From positions 1-64,000 of the forward strand of contig CAMWIW010000003.1 of NCBI GenBank assembly GCA_947174415.1: 64,000 bases of DNA. The letters run 5' to 3'. Both the position numbers and the translations under genes were made by a program. Under the pieces are notes generated by a model. The model was not told the DNA's origin. It was given only the letters and a program-made list of their open reading frames with translations, and ran no database searches. Source of the DNA: an uncultured Clostridia bacterium (lineage in GTDB: Bacteria; Bacillota; Clostridia; Christensenellales; Borkfalkiaceae). Position 1 is the first letter of the stretch. Every line of letters starts with the position of its first letter. This document shows, one piece after another, positions 27,650 to 37,136 of this stretch.

Positions 27650-27656
27650 AAATCAA

Positions 27657-28631
27657 ATGGAAATTTGGACAATTGTTCTCATAATAGTTTTAGCGGTTAT
27701 TTTAGTTCTTTTGACGCTTGCATACGCAACTTACAGAGTTGCGTTCTGGAAAAGATACGATAAGAACCCTCTTTTGAAATATTTCACTGCGGAAGATTTT
27801 AATCTTACTGCCGAGAATATCGAAATAGGCAGACTGCGCGGCGCAATCTATAAGCAAAACGAAGTAAAAAACAGAGACGAAATTGTTATTTTCGTCCACG
27901 GAATGGGTGCGGGACATATTGCCTATACCACCGAAATTGCTTACTTTTGCAACCTCGGCTATACCGTCGTTGCCGTTGACAGCTTGGGTTGCGCTCTATC
28001 AGGCGGCAAAAGAATTAACGGTATGTACGAGGGCGTGAAAACGGCGTTTGCCGCAATAGACTACACTCGCGCAAAATTCCCCGAAAAAGCGGTTTATCTC
28101 GTCGGGCACAGTTGGGGCGGGTATTCGGTTCTATGTGCTTCGGCAAGAAGAAAGGTTGAAAAAGTCGTTGCAATAAGCGCACCTAATACGCCTGTCAGAA
28201 CGCTTTACGAGGGTGCTGCAAAGTTTATTTCAAAGCCTGTTGCCGCTATCTTGTGCCCATTTTGGTGGTTTATAAATTTTCTCTTGTTTGGAGCGAACGG
28301 CAATAAAAGCGCAATTAAATGCGCCCGCAAAAACGGCACGCAAACGCTGCTAATTCACGGAGACGAGGACAAAATAGTTACGGCGTCAAAATCAGTATTC
28401 TACAAAAATTACGGAGAAAACGTAACTAAGTACCTCGCGAAAGGTAAAGCGCACAATCCTTACAATACGGTTGAAGCAGAAAAGAAATTAGCCGAACTTC
28501 AAAACAAACTTGCAACAGCCTCAAAAATGCCTGACGGCGAAAGAACGGAATGCTTTACGAACTTCGACTACGCTGCCGCCACCGAAGAGGACGAAGTGGT
28601 AATGAATGTTATTGCGGAATTTTTAATGTAA
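27657..28631 (+). CDS. Alpha/beta hydrolase with N-terminal TM
   Basis: IVIFVHGMGAGHIAYTTEIA, YLVGHSWGGYSVLC nucleophile elbow, LIHGDEDKIVTASKS, KGKAHNPYN. Confidence 0.85.
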   Translation: MEIWTIVLIIVLAVILVLLTLAYATYRVAFWKRYDKNPLLKYFTAEDFNLTAENIEIGRLRGAIYKQNEVKNRDEIVIFVHGMGAGHIAYTTEIAYFCNLGYTVVAVDSLGCALSGGKRINGMYEGVKTAFAAIDYTRAKFPEKAVYLVGHSWGGYSVLCASARRKVEKVVAISAPNTPVRTLYEGAAKFISKPVAAILCPFWWFINFLLFGANGNKSAIKCARKNGTQTLLIHGDEDKIVTASKSVFYKNYGENVTKYLAKGKAHNPYNTVEAEKKLAELQNKLATASKMPDGERTECFTNFDYAAATEEDEVVMNVIAEFLM

Positions 28632-28670
28632 ACAAATAGCGTGGGCTTTCAAAGCCCGCGCTATTTGTTT
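28631..28670. terminator. Convergent terminator hairpin
   Basis: AACAAATAGCGtGGGCTTTcAAAGCCCgCGCTATTTGTT. Confidence 0.85.
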
Positions 28671-28920
28671 ATTTATTATCGCGTTCTTCGAGAATATTTT
28701 TGATTGTATCAATGTCGGTAACGGCTTTACTTAAAGCTTCGATAACAACACTTAATCTTATTTTTTGTTTGTATTTTGTATTATAGTTTTCACAACTATC
28801 GTGTCTGTCACAAAATTTATCAAGCTTCCAGCACCGCCCAACCTTCTCTTTGTAAAACCCGCAATACGTTTTAGAATAATACCTTGTAAAATATGCGCAC
28901 TTGGAACAGTCTTTTGCCAT
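28669..28920 (-). CDS. Cys-rich small protein of unknown function
   Basis: 83 aa, CSKCAYF...TYCGFYKEKVGRCWKLDKFCDRHDSCENY; divergent from an Xre regulator. Confidence 0.6.
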   Translation of the reverse strand: MAKDCSKCAYFTRYYSKTYCGFYKEKVGRCWKLDKFCDRHDSCENYNTKYKQKIRLSVVIEALSKAVTDIDTIKNILEERDNK

Positions 28921-28946
28921 AAATCTTTCTCCTTAATTGTATTATA

Positions 28947-28983
28947 ACTGAGAATACTCACTTTGTCAATGAGTTTACTCAGT
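28947..28983. promoter_or_regulatory. Probable operator between the divergent Cys-rich and xre genes
   Basis: ACTGAGAATACTCA-ctttgtcaa-TGAGTTTACTCAGT inverted repeat. Confidence 0.55.
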
Positions 28984-29001
28984 TTTTGTTATTATAAATA
29001 T

Positions 29002-29205
29002 ATGATAATAGCAAAAAGAATAAAAGAAATGAGACTAGAAAAAAGATTAACGCAAAAGCAACTTGCAGAACAGGTTGGGTGTAGTTCGTCAATGGTAACC
29101 AGATGGGAAAAGGAGGAGTGCGAGCCAACGGCAAGTGCTATAGTAAAACTATCCGAAGCGTTGAATTGCACCACGGATTATCTGTTAGGAAAAAGTGATT
29201 TATAA
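29002..29205 (+). CDS. Xre-family HTH regulator
   Basis: MIIAKRIKEMRLEKRLTQKQLAEQVGCSSSMVTRWEKEECEPTASAIVKLSEALNCTTDYLLGKSDL. Confidence 0.93.
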   Translation: MIIAKRIKEMRLEKRLTQKQLAEQVGCSSSMVTRWEKEECEPTASAIVKLSEALNCTTDYLLGKSDL

Positions 29206-29220
29206 ATTTAGTGGGGGAAT

Positions 29221-30024
29221 ATGTTAAAAACTTTATTAATTAATTTAGCGCGCGGTCTTTTGATTAACGTTTTTGCTGCGGCGGCGTCATTCGGCATACT
29301 TTATCTTGCGTATTGGTTAAATATAGAAACGTGGCCGGAATATTTTTCTATTTACTTGCTTATGTTCATTGCAGCAGTAATCTCGGTTGCTTTAATAGTC
29401 GTACTTTTCGTGTTGGCTAAGGTTTTCAATTGGCGATTTATTTTCGGAATTGAAACTATTAAAAGATACGGGAAAGGCTATTGGCAAGACCGCATAAAAA
29501 ACAATAAGCCTTTAAAAGCGTGGAAATTGCGCACTGTACTTTTAATTCATTTGCTTCTATGTGCCGTTGCGGTCGTTGTTTTCGTGTTTACAAGAGAAAC
29601 GCTCGAAGAGCAGTTGCTCACAACAGCTTCTGATAAAATGGATGTAATAAAATTACTTTTAGCGCTTTCGGTGCTTGTTTCGGTTGCGTTCGTTCAATTT
29701 ATATATTTCGTCGCAATGCGTTCTCACTATAAAAAAGCTAAATGCAGGAAGTGCAAAAATATCTTCTGTATCGTGGACGTGGGCATTGACTACGAAAACT
29801 CAACCACAGACTTTAAGTTCGCTAACGACCACGTTTCTGTAAGTGGCTACTACTTTGACAGGGACGGACGTATGAACTTTACGGGCGGGAAGGCAGCTTC
29901 TTCAAGAAAAATTACCCACAAAGATATTTGCTACAATACTAAATGTTTGGTTTGCGGGTGCGAGTCTTACCGATATGACAGCAAGACAATTAAAGATAAT
30001 TGGGTTGAAGGCGAAAGATATTAA
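29221..30024 (+). CDS. Membrane protein with C-terminal zinc-ribbon-like cysteines
   Basis: Four TM segments, then CRKCKNIFC ... CLVCGCES. Confidence 0.6.
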   Translation: MLKTLLINLARGLLINVFAAAASFGILYLAYWLNIETWPEYFSIYLLMFIAAVISVALIVVLFVLAKVFNWRFIFGIETIKRYGKGYWQDRIKNNKPLKAWKLRTVLLIHLLLCAVAVVVFVFTRETLEEQLLTTASDKMDVIKLLLALSVLVSVAFVQFIYFVAMRSHYKKAKCRKCKNIFCIVDVGIDYENSTTDFKFANDHVSVSGYYFDRDGRMNFTGGKAASSRKITHKDICYNTKCLVCGCESYRYDSKTIKDNWVEGERY

Positions 30025-30079
30025 AACAAATTTGCTATAATGAAATTACGATAAACAGTAATTGACAGATATTAGACCT

Positions 30080-30580
30080 ATGGAAAATAAATTACCATAT
30101 TCGCAAAGAAATTTTCGCGGTAAATTCAAATATTCAATGCTGTTTTTTGCAATTTTGTTAATTGTAACGGTTGCATTATGGGTTGTTACATTTAGAGGCA
30201 ATCAGTTGAGCAATATTGCAAAGTATAATAAAACAGTAGATGCCACGTTAATCAGTTATGACATAATTGATATAAAACCTTCAAATCCAACCGTCATCGA
30301 AATTATGTATCATTACAAATATGAGGACGAAAACGGTGTTGTTTATGAAGGTGATGCTCGTACTTATATTAACGACTATGAAACCGCAGATAAGGCAATA
30401 GAAAACGGGCAGACAGTAAAAATTTATATAGACGGCAAAGGAAACAGTTTTCTTGCTAATACCAATATTTCTCAAACAAAAATCATAACGATTTTGGTAT
30501 TTAGCATAATTTTAACTATCAGTACTGTTGTATTTTTTATTATATTTTTAATACCTGTAAAAAGTAAAACCGAACAATAA
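30080..30580 (+). CDS. DUF3592-like membrane protein
   Basis: Two TM segments flanking a VDATLISYDIIDIK...YHYKYEDENGVVYEGDA...GQTVKIYIDGKGNS domain. Confidence 0.55.
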   Translation: MENKLPYSQRNFRGKFKYSMLFFAILLIVTVALWVVTFRGNQLSNIAKYNKTVDATLISYDIIDIKPSNPTVIEIMYHYKYEDENGVVYEGDARTYINDYETADKAIENGQTVKIYIDGKGNSFLANTNISQTKIITILVFSIILTISTVVFFIIFLIPVKSKTEQ

Positions 30581-30618
30581 ATTTCAATTTAGTGCACTAT
30601 TTAATTATTAAAAAAATT

Positions 30619-30647
30619 ATCCCCCGCAATTTTTGCGGGGGATTTTT
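30619..30647. terminator. Convergent terminator
   Basis: ATCCCCCGCAA-tttt-TGCGGGGGATTTTT. Confidence 0.85.
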
Positions 30648-30727
30648 AATGCCTTAACGCGGCAAACGCTTTTATATTATTTATTTTAGTTTGATTAGAG
30701 CTTACTTTGATTACAGATACCGCAAAT

Positions 30728-30754
30728 AAGATACTTGATTAAGCGGAACGCTTA
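30728..30754 (+). repeat. Dispersed hairpin repeat, copy A (overlaps nifJ stop)
   Basis: AAGATACTTGATTAAGCGGAACGCTTA; TAAGCG-GAA-CGCTTA stem. Confidence 0.7.
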
Positions 30755-33700
30755 TTCTTTGCCTGCAAGCTTCTTGTAACCGTCAAGCCTTGCTTTTGCG
30801 GACTCTTCGGTTCTCTTGAATAACTCGTTTGCAACGTCAGCACCCTGAGTTTTAACAAGCGAAGCGTATCTCGTTTCGCCCGCAAGGAATGCCTGATAAT
30901 CACCCGTAGGTTCTTTAGAATCAAGCGTGAACTTCTCGCCGTCGGGGTTGTATCTGTAAAGCTGCCAATATCCGCAGTCAACAGCTGCCTTCTGTTCAAG
31001 CTGGCTCTTCGTCATATTAATGCCGTGGTTAATGCAAGGCGCATAGCAGATTATAAGTGAAGGACCGTGATAAGCTTCAGCCTCAGTCAATGCCTTCAAA
31101 AGCTGTGCGTTGTTAGCGCCCATTGCGCACTGTGCAACGTATACGTAGCCGTAGGATTTAGCAATCATGCCCAAATCTTTTTTCTTAATTCTCTTACCTG
31201 CGGAAGCAAACTTAGCAACTGCGCCGATGTTGGTTGACTTGGAAGCCTGACCGCCCGTGTTGGAGTAAACTTCGGTATCGAGCACGAGTACGTTTACATC
31301 CTCGCCGCTTGCAAGAACGTGATCCAAACCGCCGTAGCCGATATCGTAAGCCCAACCGTCGCCGCCGAATATCCAGATTGACTTCTTAGCAAGGCAATCC
31401 TTGTCCGCGAGAATTTCTTTAACGAGTGCGGAACATTCAGCGTTGCACTTCGTGCAGCCTTCAAGCGTAGCTACGAGTTCTGCGGAAGCCTTCTTTGAAG
31501 GTTCTCTGTCCTCGAATGCTTTGAGGTAAGCGTCGCAAGCGGGTTTGCAGGTTTCGCTGATTTCAGCAAGATGCGCAACTTTTTCTTTAAGCGCGTTTCT
31601 TCTTGCGGAATATGCAAGGTTCATACCGTAGCCGAATTCCGCGTTATCTTCAAAGAGGGAGTTAGCCCAAGCAGGACCGTGTCCTTTCTTATTAGTGGTG
31701 TAAGGGCAAGTGGGGGAAGAACCGCCGTAAATCGAAGAGCAGCCCGTTGCGTTAGCTACAACCATATCTTCGCCGAAGAGCTGGGTTATAACCTTGACGT
31801 AAGGGGTTTCGCCGCAACCTGCGCACGCGCCCGAGAACTCAAACAAAGGCGTTGCAAATTGGCAGCCCTTTACGGTGTCTTTCTTGAACTTGGAAGTATC
31901 TACCTCGGGAAGGTCAACTGCGTATTCCCAATTCTTGTCTTCGCCCTTTTCAAGCGACTCGGCAAGAGGTATCATTTTGATTGCGCCGCCGTCTTTTACG
32001 GGACAAACCGTAGCGCACACGCCGCAGCCCATACAGTCAAGAGGTGAAACCTGCATCTTGTAATCGTAACCGGCAAGTCCGATTGCCGCCTTCGAGGTAA
32101 GCGTTGCGGGTCTTTCCGCGCCGCTTGCAACAAGAGCGGGTCTGAGGCATGCGTGAGGGCATACGAACGAGCAAGTGCCGCACTGTATACATTTGTCAAC
32201 GATAATTTCGGGTACGAGAACGGCAACGCCGCGCTTTTCGTATTTGGTCGTGCCCGTGGGAACGTGTCCGTCAGCGTTGAACTGTGAAGATTTAAGCTTG
32301 TCGCCTTCAAGGTAAAGGATAGGCTTAATAATTTCCTGATAGTATTTATTATCAGCGCCCTTTACCATTTCCGCGCCGCTCGTAGCCTTAGCCCACGAAG
32401 CGGGAACATCAATCTTGATAAGGTTGTCGCCGGCAGCTGAGTCGATAGCGTTATAGTTCATTTGAACGATAGCGTCGCCCTTTCTGCCGAAGGACTTCTT
32501 AGCCATATATTTCATATATTCGATGGCTTTGTCGTAGGGCATAATCTGGGGATTAACGCGGAAGAACGCAGACTGTAAAATGGTGTTGGTTCTGCCTTTA
32601 AGTCCAAGCTCGCCTGCAATCTTGATAGCGTCGATAACGTAGAGGTTAACGTGCTTCTTTGCTATATCCTGCTTAACCTTTGCGGGCAAGAACTCTTCCA
32701 AAGCCTCAACGGTTGTTGCGTTGGTGTTGATAAGGAAAGTGCCGCCTTCCTTAATGTCGCCCGTCATATCGTAACGCGTTACGTAAGAGGGGTTGGAGCA
32801 CTGAACAAAGTCCGCGCTGTCGATTAAGTATTCGGACTGAATGGGCGTGTCGCCGAAACGGAGGTGTGAAACGGTGATGCCACCCGATTTCTTCGAATCG
32901 TAGAAGAAGTACGCCTGCGCGTGTTTTTCAGTGTGGTCGCCGATTATCTTTATCGAGTTCTTGTTTGCGCCTACCGTACCGTCAGAGCCGAGACCGTAGA
33001 ATTTGCAGCTCGTCGAGCCTGCGGGAGCAGCGTCGAACTTTTCGGAGAAGTCGAGGGAGGTGTTGGTAACGTCCTCGTAAATACCGATTGTGAAGTGGTT
33101 TTTGGGTGTCTTGCTTTCAAGGTTCTTGTAAACCGCAAGTACCATCGAAGGAGTGAACTCTTTCGAACCGAGTCCGTATCTGCCGCCGATAACTTTAAGG
33201 TTAGTTACGCCTTTTTCCAACAGTGCGGAGCATACGTCAAGGTATAAAGGTTCGCCGAGCGAGCCGGGCTCTTTCGTTCTGTCGAGAACGGCAAGTCTCT
33301 TAACGCTCTTGGGAAGCGCTGCGACGAATGCGTCTGCAACGAAAGGACGGTAAAGGCGAACTTTGACAAGTCCGTATTTATGACCCATTGTGTTAAGCTT
33401 ATTAATGCTCTCTTCAATGGTTTCGCAAGCCGAACCCATACAAACGATAACGTCCGTAGCGTTCTTTGCGCCGACGTAGTCGAAAAGATGATAATTTCTG
33501 CCGCACTTTTTGGATACGACGTCCATCATTTTCTGAACGATAGCGGGGGTAGCTTCATAGTAGCTGTTTGCCGTTTCTCTGTTCTGGAAGTAAGTATCTC
33601 CGTTCTGTGCAGTACCTTTCTGAATGGGGTGTTCAGGGTTTAACGCACGGGATTTAAAGTCTGCAACGTCTGCTGAAATGCCGACTTCGTCGCAAATATC

Positions 33701-34285
33701 TCTGATTTCCTTGTAATCGTCGGCTTCGTCCCATACGTCGATTTTAGCGACTTCATGGCTTGTCCTGAAACCGTCGAAGAAATTAATGAAAGGAACTTTG
33801 GATTTTAAAGTGGAAAGGTGCGCAACCAACGCCAAATCCATAACTTCCTGTACCGAACCGTCGCAAATCATTGCAAAGCCCGTCTGGCGGCAAGCCATAA
33901 CGTCTGCATGGTCGCCGAAAATGTTCAGGGAATGTGCCGCAAGTGCGCGCGCCGAAACGTGCATAACCATAGGCATAAGCTCACCCGAAATTTTATACAT
34001 ATTGGGAATCATTAAAAGTAAACCCTGCGAAGCGGTGTATGTCGTCGTCAACGCGCCCGCGCAAAGCGAACCGTGAACAGCGCCTGCCGCGCCACCTTCA
34101 GACTGCATTTCTGCAATTCTTACCTTCTGACCCCACATGTTGGTTCTGCCTGCCGTCGCCCATTCGTCCGCAACTTCCGCCATAGGCGAAGAGGGAGTGA
34201 TGGGATAAATCGCGGCTACTTCCGAAAAGGCATACGCAACGTGGCTTGCGGCGGTATTACCGTCGATAGTCAACTTTTTCATCAA
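30752..34285 (-). CDS. nifJ: Pyruvate:ferredoxin (flavodoxin) oxidoreductase
   Basis: 1177 aa; YPITPSSPMAE, two 4Fe-4S motifs CIQCGTCSFVCPH and CMGCGVCATVCPV, GGDGWAYDIGYGGLDHVLASGEDVNVLVLDTEVYSNTGGQ. Confidence 0.97.
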   Translation of the reverse strand: MMKKLTIDGNTAASHVAYAFSEVAAIYPITPSSPMAEVADEWATAGRTNMWGQKVRIAEMQSEGGAAGAVHGSLCAGALTTTYTASQGLLLMIPNMYKISGELMPMVMHVSARALAAHSLNIFGDHADVMACRQTGFAMICDGSVQEVMDLALVAHLSTLKSKVPFINFFDGFRTSHEVAKIDVWDEADDYKEIRDICDEVGISADVADFKSRALNPEHPIQKGTAQNGDTYFQNRETANSYYEATPAIVQKMMDVVSKKCGRNYHLFDYVGAKNATDVIVCMGSACETIEESINKLNTMGHKYGLVKVRLYRPFVADAFVAALPKSVKRLAVLDRTKEPGSLGEPLYLDVCSALLEKGVTNLKVIGGRYGLGSKEFTPSMVLAVYKNLESKTPKNHFTIGIYEDVTNTSLDFSEKFDAAPAGSTSCKFYGLGSDGTVGANKNSIKIIGDHTEKHAQAYFFYDSKKSGGITVSHLRFGDTPIQSEYLIDSADFVQCSNPSYVTRYDMTGDIKEGGTFLINTNATTVEALEEFLPAKVKQDIAKKHVNLYVIDAIKIAGELGLKGRTNTILQSAFFRVNPQIMPYDKAIEYMKYMAKKSFGRKGDAIVQMNYNAIDSAAGDNLIKIDVPASWAKATSGAEMVKGADNKYYQEIIKPILYLEGDKLKSSQFNADGHVPTGTTKYEKRGVAVLVPEIIVDKCIQCGTCSFVCPHACLRPALVASGAERPATLTSKAAIGLAGYDYKMQVSPLDCMGCGVCATVCPVKDGGAIKMIPLAESLEKGEDKNWEYAVDLPEVDTSKFKKDTVKGCQFATPLFEFSGACAGCGETPYVKVITQLFGEDMVVANATGCSSIYGGSSPTCPYTTNKKGHGPAWANSLFEDNAEFGYGMNLAYSARRNALKEKVAHLAEISETCKPACDAYLKAFEDREPSKKASAELVATLEGCTKCNAECSALVKEILADKDCLAKKSIWIFGGDGWAYDIGYGGLDHVLASGEDVNVLVLDTEVYSNTGGQASKSTNIGAVAKFASAGKRIKKKDLGMIAKSYGYVYVAQCAMGANNAQLLKALTEAEAYHGPSLIICYAPCINHGINMTKSQLEQKAAVDCGYWQLYRYNPDGEKFTLDSKEPTGDYQAFLAGETRYASLVKTQGADVANELFKRTEESAKARLDGYKKLAGKE

Positions 34286-34409
34286 AAAACCTCCGTTTTA
34301 TATAAATAATTATTTTTAACGCTTTGTGTAAGTTAATTACACTTACATTATTATAATACACGAATTTTGGCTTGTCAATATCAGTATTAAATTTTAATCG
34401 TAAAAAAAG

Positions 34410-34438
34410 TTGTACAAATTAACAAATTTTGCTATAAT
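34410..34438 (+). promoter_or_regulatory. Promoter upstream of the fused ecfA gene
   Basis: TTGTAC - 17 nt - TATAAT. Confidence 0.7.
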
Positions 34439-34471
34439 CGGAATTAAGTTTATTGATTTTCAAAGGAAAGT

Positions 34472-36298
34472 ATGACGGCTGACTACATTATCGAGTGTGA
34501 AAACGTAAAATTTTCTTATCCTGACAGCGGAGTTTACGCCGTTAACGGTGTATCTTTTAAGCTGAAAAAAGGCGAGTTTTTATCCGTCATCGGACACAAC
34601 GGAAGCGGCAAGTCAACTCTTGCCCGTCTTTTAAACGGACTTTTGGAAGCCGACGCAGGAAAAATTACGGTTCTCGGTATGGACGTTGCCGAGGGCAAAA
34701 ATGCAGTTGAAATCAGAAAACACGTGGGCGTGGTTTTTCAAAACCCCGATAATCAAATGGTGGCGTCAATTGTTGAAGACGACGTGGCTTTCGGTCCGGA
34801 AAATATAGGCGTCGCCCGTGAAGAAATAGGAAACCGTATTCAGTGGGCGTTGAACGCAGTCGGTATGGAAGAATACCGTACCGCAACGCCTACAAGACTT
34901 TCAGGCGGACAAAAGCAGAGGATAGCCGTCGCGGGCGTTCTTGCGATAAAACCCGACGTTTTGATTTTGGACGAATCTACCGCAATGCTTGACCCTAAGG
35001 GCAGACGTGAGGTTATCGACGTAGTTAAAAAACTTAACAAAGAAGAGGGAATGACTATTATCCTCATTACCCACTTTATGGAAGAGGCGTTGCTCGCCGA
35101 CAGAACTATCGTAATGAACAAGGGTGAAATAGCCTTAGAGGGCACGCCCGAGGAAATATTCACAAGCGGCGAAACTCTTGAAACATTCAATCTGTCTTTA
35201 CCCAGAACCAGCGTAATTTCGGAAAATCTCCGAAAGGCGGGAATGGAAATAGACAACGTTTTACGCCCCGAAGAACTTGCCGAGGAAATCCATAAAAACT
35301 TCGTTAATCGCGGCATATATGGGGGGCAATCTTCAAAATGTCAGGAGAAACCGTTGGAAAGTAGCCACGAATGGGATATTTTGGTCAAGGACTTGACGTT
35401 CACCTATTCCAAAAAGTCTCCGTTCGCAACTAAAGCTTTAAAGGGTGTAGATCTGCAAATAGACGAGGGAGAGTTTTTCGGTATAATAGGACACACAGGC
35501 AGCGGCAAATCTACGCTTATTCAACACCTGAATGCGTTGATAAAACTGCCTCAGGCGCAGAAAAGATATAAAAAGCCAAAGGCTAAAAAAGGTCAGCCTG
35601 CCCCCGTTATTTCAAGCATATCAGTGGGGCAATTTGATTTGGGAAGCAAAAAATGCGACTTTAAATCTCTAAGAGCAAGCGTCGGTATGGTCTTTCAGTA
35701 TCCAGAGTATCAGCTCTTTGCTGAAAGCGTTTTTGCAGACGTTGCGTTCGGACTTAAAAATTTCAAGAAGGGAATTACTAAAGAAGAAACCGAAGAAGCC
35801 GTAAGACAAAGCATCGAAATAGTCGGTCTTAATTACGAAGAGGTAAAAGACAAGTCGCCCTTCGATTTATCGGGCGGACAGAAGCGCCGAGTTGCCATTG
35901 CCGGCGTAATCGTAACCAAACCTCAGATTTTAATTCTCGACGAACCCGCCGCGGGGCTTGACCCTAAGGGCAAAAACGAAATAATGGAGCTTTTGCACAA
36001 GCTTCACCGCGAATGGTGCAAAACCGTTATTATAGTTTCCCACGATATGGACGAGGTTGCGGATAACTGCACCAAAGCCTGCGTAATTGCTGAAGGTCAG
36101 GTCTTTGCGTGCGACGCGCCTTATAAAATTTTTAAACGCGCGGACGAGCTTCAAGCGCTGGGCTTGGATATTCCTCTGACTGCAAAGATCGCCGCAGTGC
36201 TTGAAAAGCAAGGTCTTGTAATTGACAGCGATTGCACCGTCGAAGATTTTTCAACGAAAGTTATAGAAGTATACGGCGGAGGTAAAACCGATGCTTAA
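34472..36298 (+). CDS. Energy-coupling factor ATPase, EcfA1-EcfA2 fusion
   Basis: 608 aa with two complete ABC ATPase cassettes: GHNGSGKSTLARLLNG/LSGGQKQRIAVAGVLA and GHTGSGKSTLIQHLNAL/LSGGQKRRVAIAGVIV. Confidence 0.93.
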   Translation: MTADYIIECENVKFSYPDSGVYAVNGVSFKLKKGEFLSVIGHNGSGKSTLARLLNGLLEADAGKITVLGMDVAEGKNAVEIRKHVGVVFQNPDNQMVASIVEDDVAFGPENIGVAREEIGNRIQWALNAVGMEEYRTATPTRLSGGQKQRIAVAGVLAIKPDVLILDESTAMLDPKGRREVIDVVKKLNKEEGMTIILITHFMEEALLADRTIVMNKGEIALEGTPEEIFTSGETLETFNLSLPRTSVISENLRKAGMEIDNVLRPEELAEEIHKNFVNRGIYGGQSSKCQEKPLESSHEWDILVKDLTFTYSKKSPFATKALKGVDLQIDEGEFFGIIGHTGSGKSTLIQHLNALIKLPQAQKRYKKPKAKKGQPAPVISSISVGQFDLGSKKCDFKSLRASVGMVFQYPEYQLFAESVFADVAFGLKNFKKGITKEETEEAVRQSIEIVGLNYEEVKDKSPFDLSGGQKRRVAIAGVIVTKPQILILDEPAAGLDPKGKNEIMELLHKLHREWCKTVIIVSHDMDEVADNCTKACVIAEGQVFACDAPYKIFKRADELQALGLDIPLTAKIAAVLEKQGLVIDSDCTVEDFSTKVIEVYGGGKTDA

Positions 36299-37136
36299 CG
36301 ACGTAACCTTCGGACAGTTCTATCCAACTCAATCTTTCGTCCACAGACTTGACCCGCGCATAAAATTGCTTGCGCTAATAGCGTTTATCGTGCTTCTTTT
36401 CGTTGCAAACAACTTTTATTCGCTGCTTGCGGTGGCGTTGGTAATATTCGTTGCAATAGCTGCGGCACGAGTTCCGTTCGGACGGGTGTTGCGCTCGGTA
36501 AAAGGAATTTTGGTGATTTTAATATTCACTGCCGTTTTGAACCTGTTTTTCCACGGCGGAGAACACGTTATATGCGAGTGGTGGATAATAAAAATCACAA
36601 GAGAGGGCATAATTTTTACCGTATTTTTTATTTTAAGGTTGTTCTTCCTCGTAATGGCGTCGTCCGTTTTGACTTTGACGACCACGCCCGTTTCACTTAC
36701 CGACGGCATAGAAAGTCTATTAAAACCTCTAAAATATATAAAATTCCCCGTGCACGAGCTTGCACTTATAATGTCTATCGCTTTGCGCTTTATACCAACG
36801 CTTATTGACGAAACTAACCGCATTATCTCCGCGCAAAAGGCGAGGGGTGCAGACTTCGAAAGCGGTAATATTTTCAAAAGAATAAAGGCGATAGTGCCTA
36901 TTTTAATACCCCTTCTGATCAGCGCTTTCAGGCGCGCCGACGAGCTCGGCGACGCTATGGACGCAAGGTGCTACTCAAGCTCTAAAAACCGCACCAAGTA
37001 CAAAAAACTCAAATTCGGTTGGCGCGACCTTGTTGCATTTTTGACCTTTGCCGCGCTAATTGCCGGTGTGGTTCTTCTCAATATCTATTGCGCAGATATT
37101 TTCCCGCAGTTCTACGAATATATAAAGTTGTCATAA
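36291..37136 (+). CDS. ecfT: Energy-coupling factor transmembrane protein EcfT
   Basis: FGQFYPTQSFVHRLDPRIKLLALIAFIV; ISAQKARGADFESGN; FRRADELGDAMDARCY. Confidence 0.95.
   Translation: MLNDVTFGQFYPTQSFVHRLDPRIKLLALIAFIVLLFVANNFYSLLAVALVIFVAIAAARVPFGRVLRSVKGILVILIFTAVLNLFFHGGEHVICEWWIIKITREGIIFTVFFILRLFFLVMASSVLTLTTTPVSLTDGIESLLKPLKYIKFPVHELALIMSIALRFIPTLIDETNRIISAQKARGADFESGNIFKRIKAIVPILIPLLISAFRRADELGDAMDARCYSSSKNRTKYKKLKFGWRDLVAFLTFAALIAGVVLLNIYCADIFPQFYEYIKLS

Noticed and set aside
31571-32047. 158-aa ORF antisense to nifJ (and similar antisense ORFs across nifJ)
   Set aside because: nifJ reads as a full-length PFOR in the other strand; antisense ORFs lack family features.
35317-35335. 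ATATGGGGGGCAAT sequence similar to GTATATGTGGGGGGCAATA at about 48690
   Set aside because: Both are inside coding regions (ecfA fusion and aroB) with unrelated protein contexts; short match likely chance.
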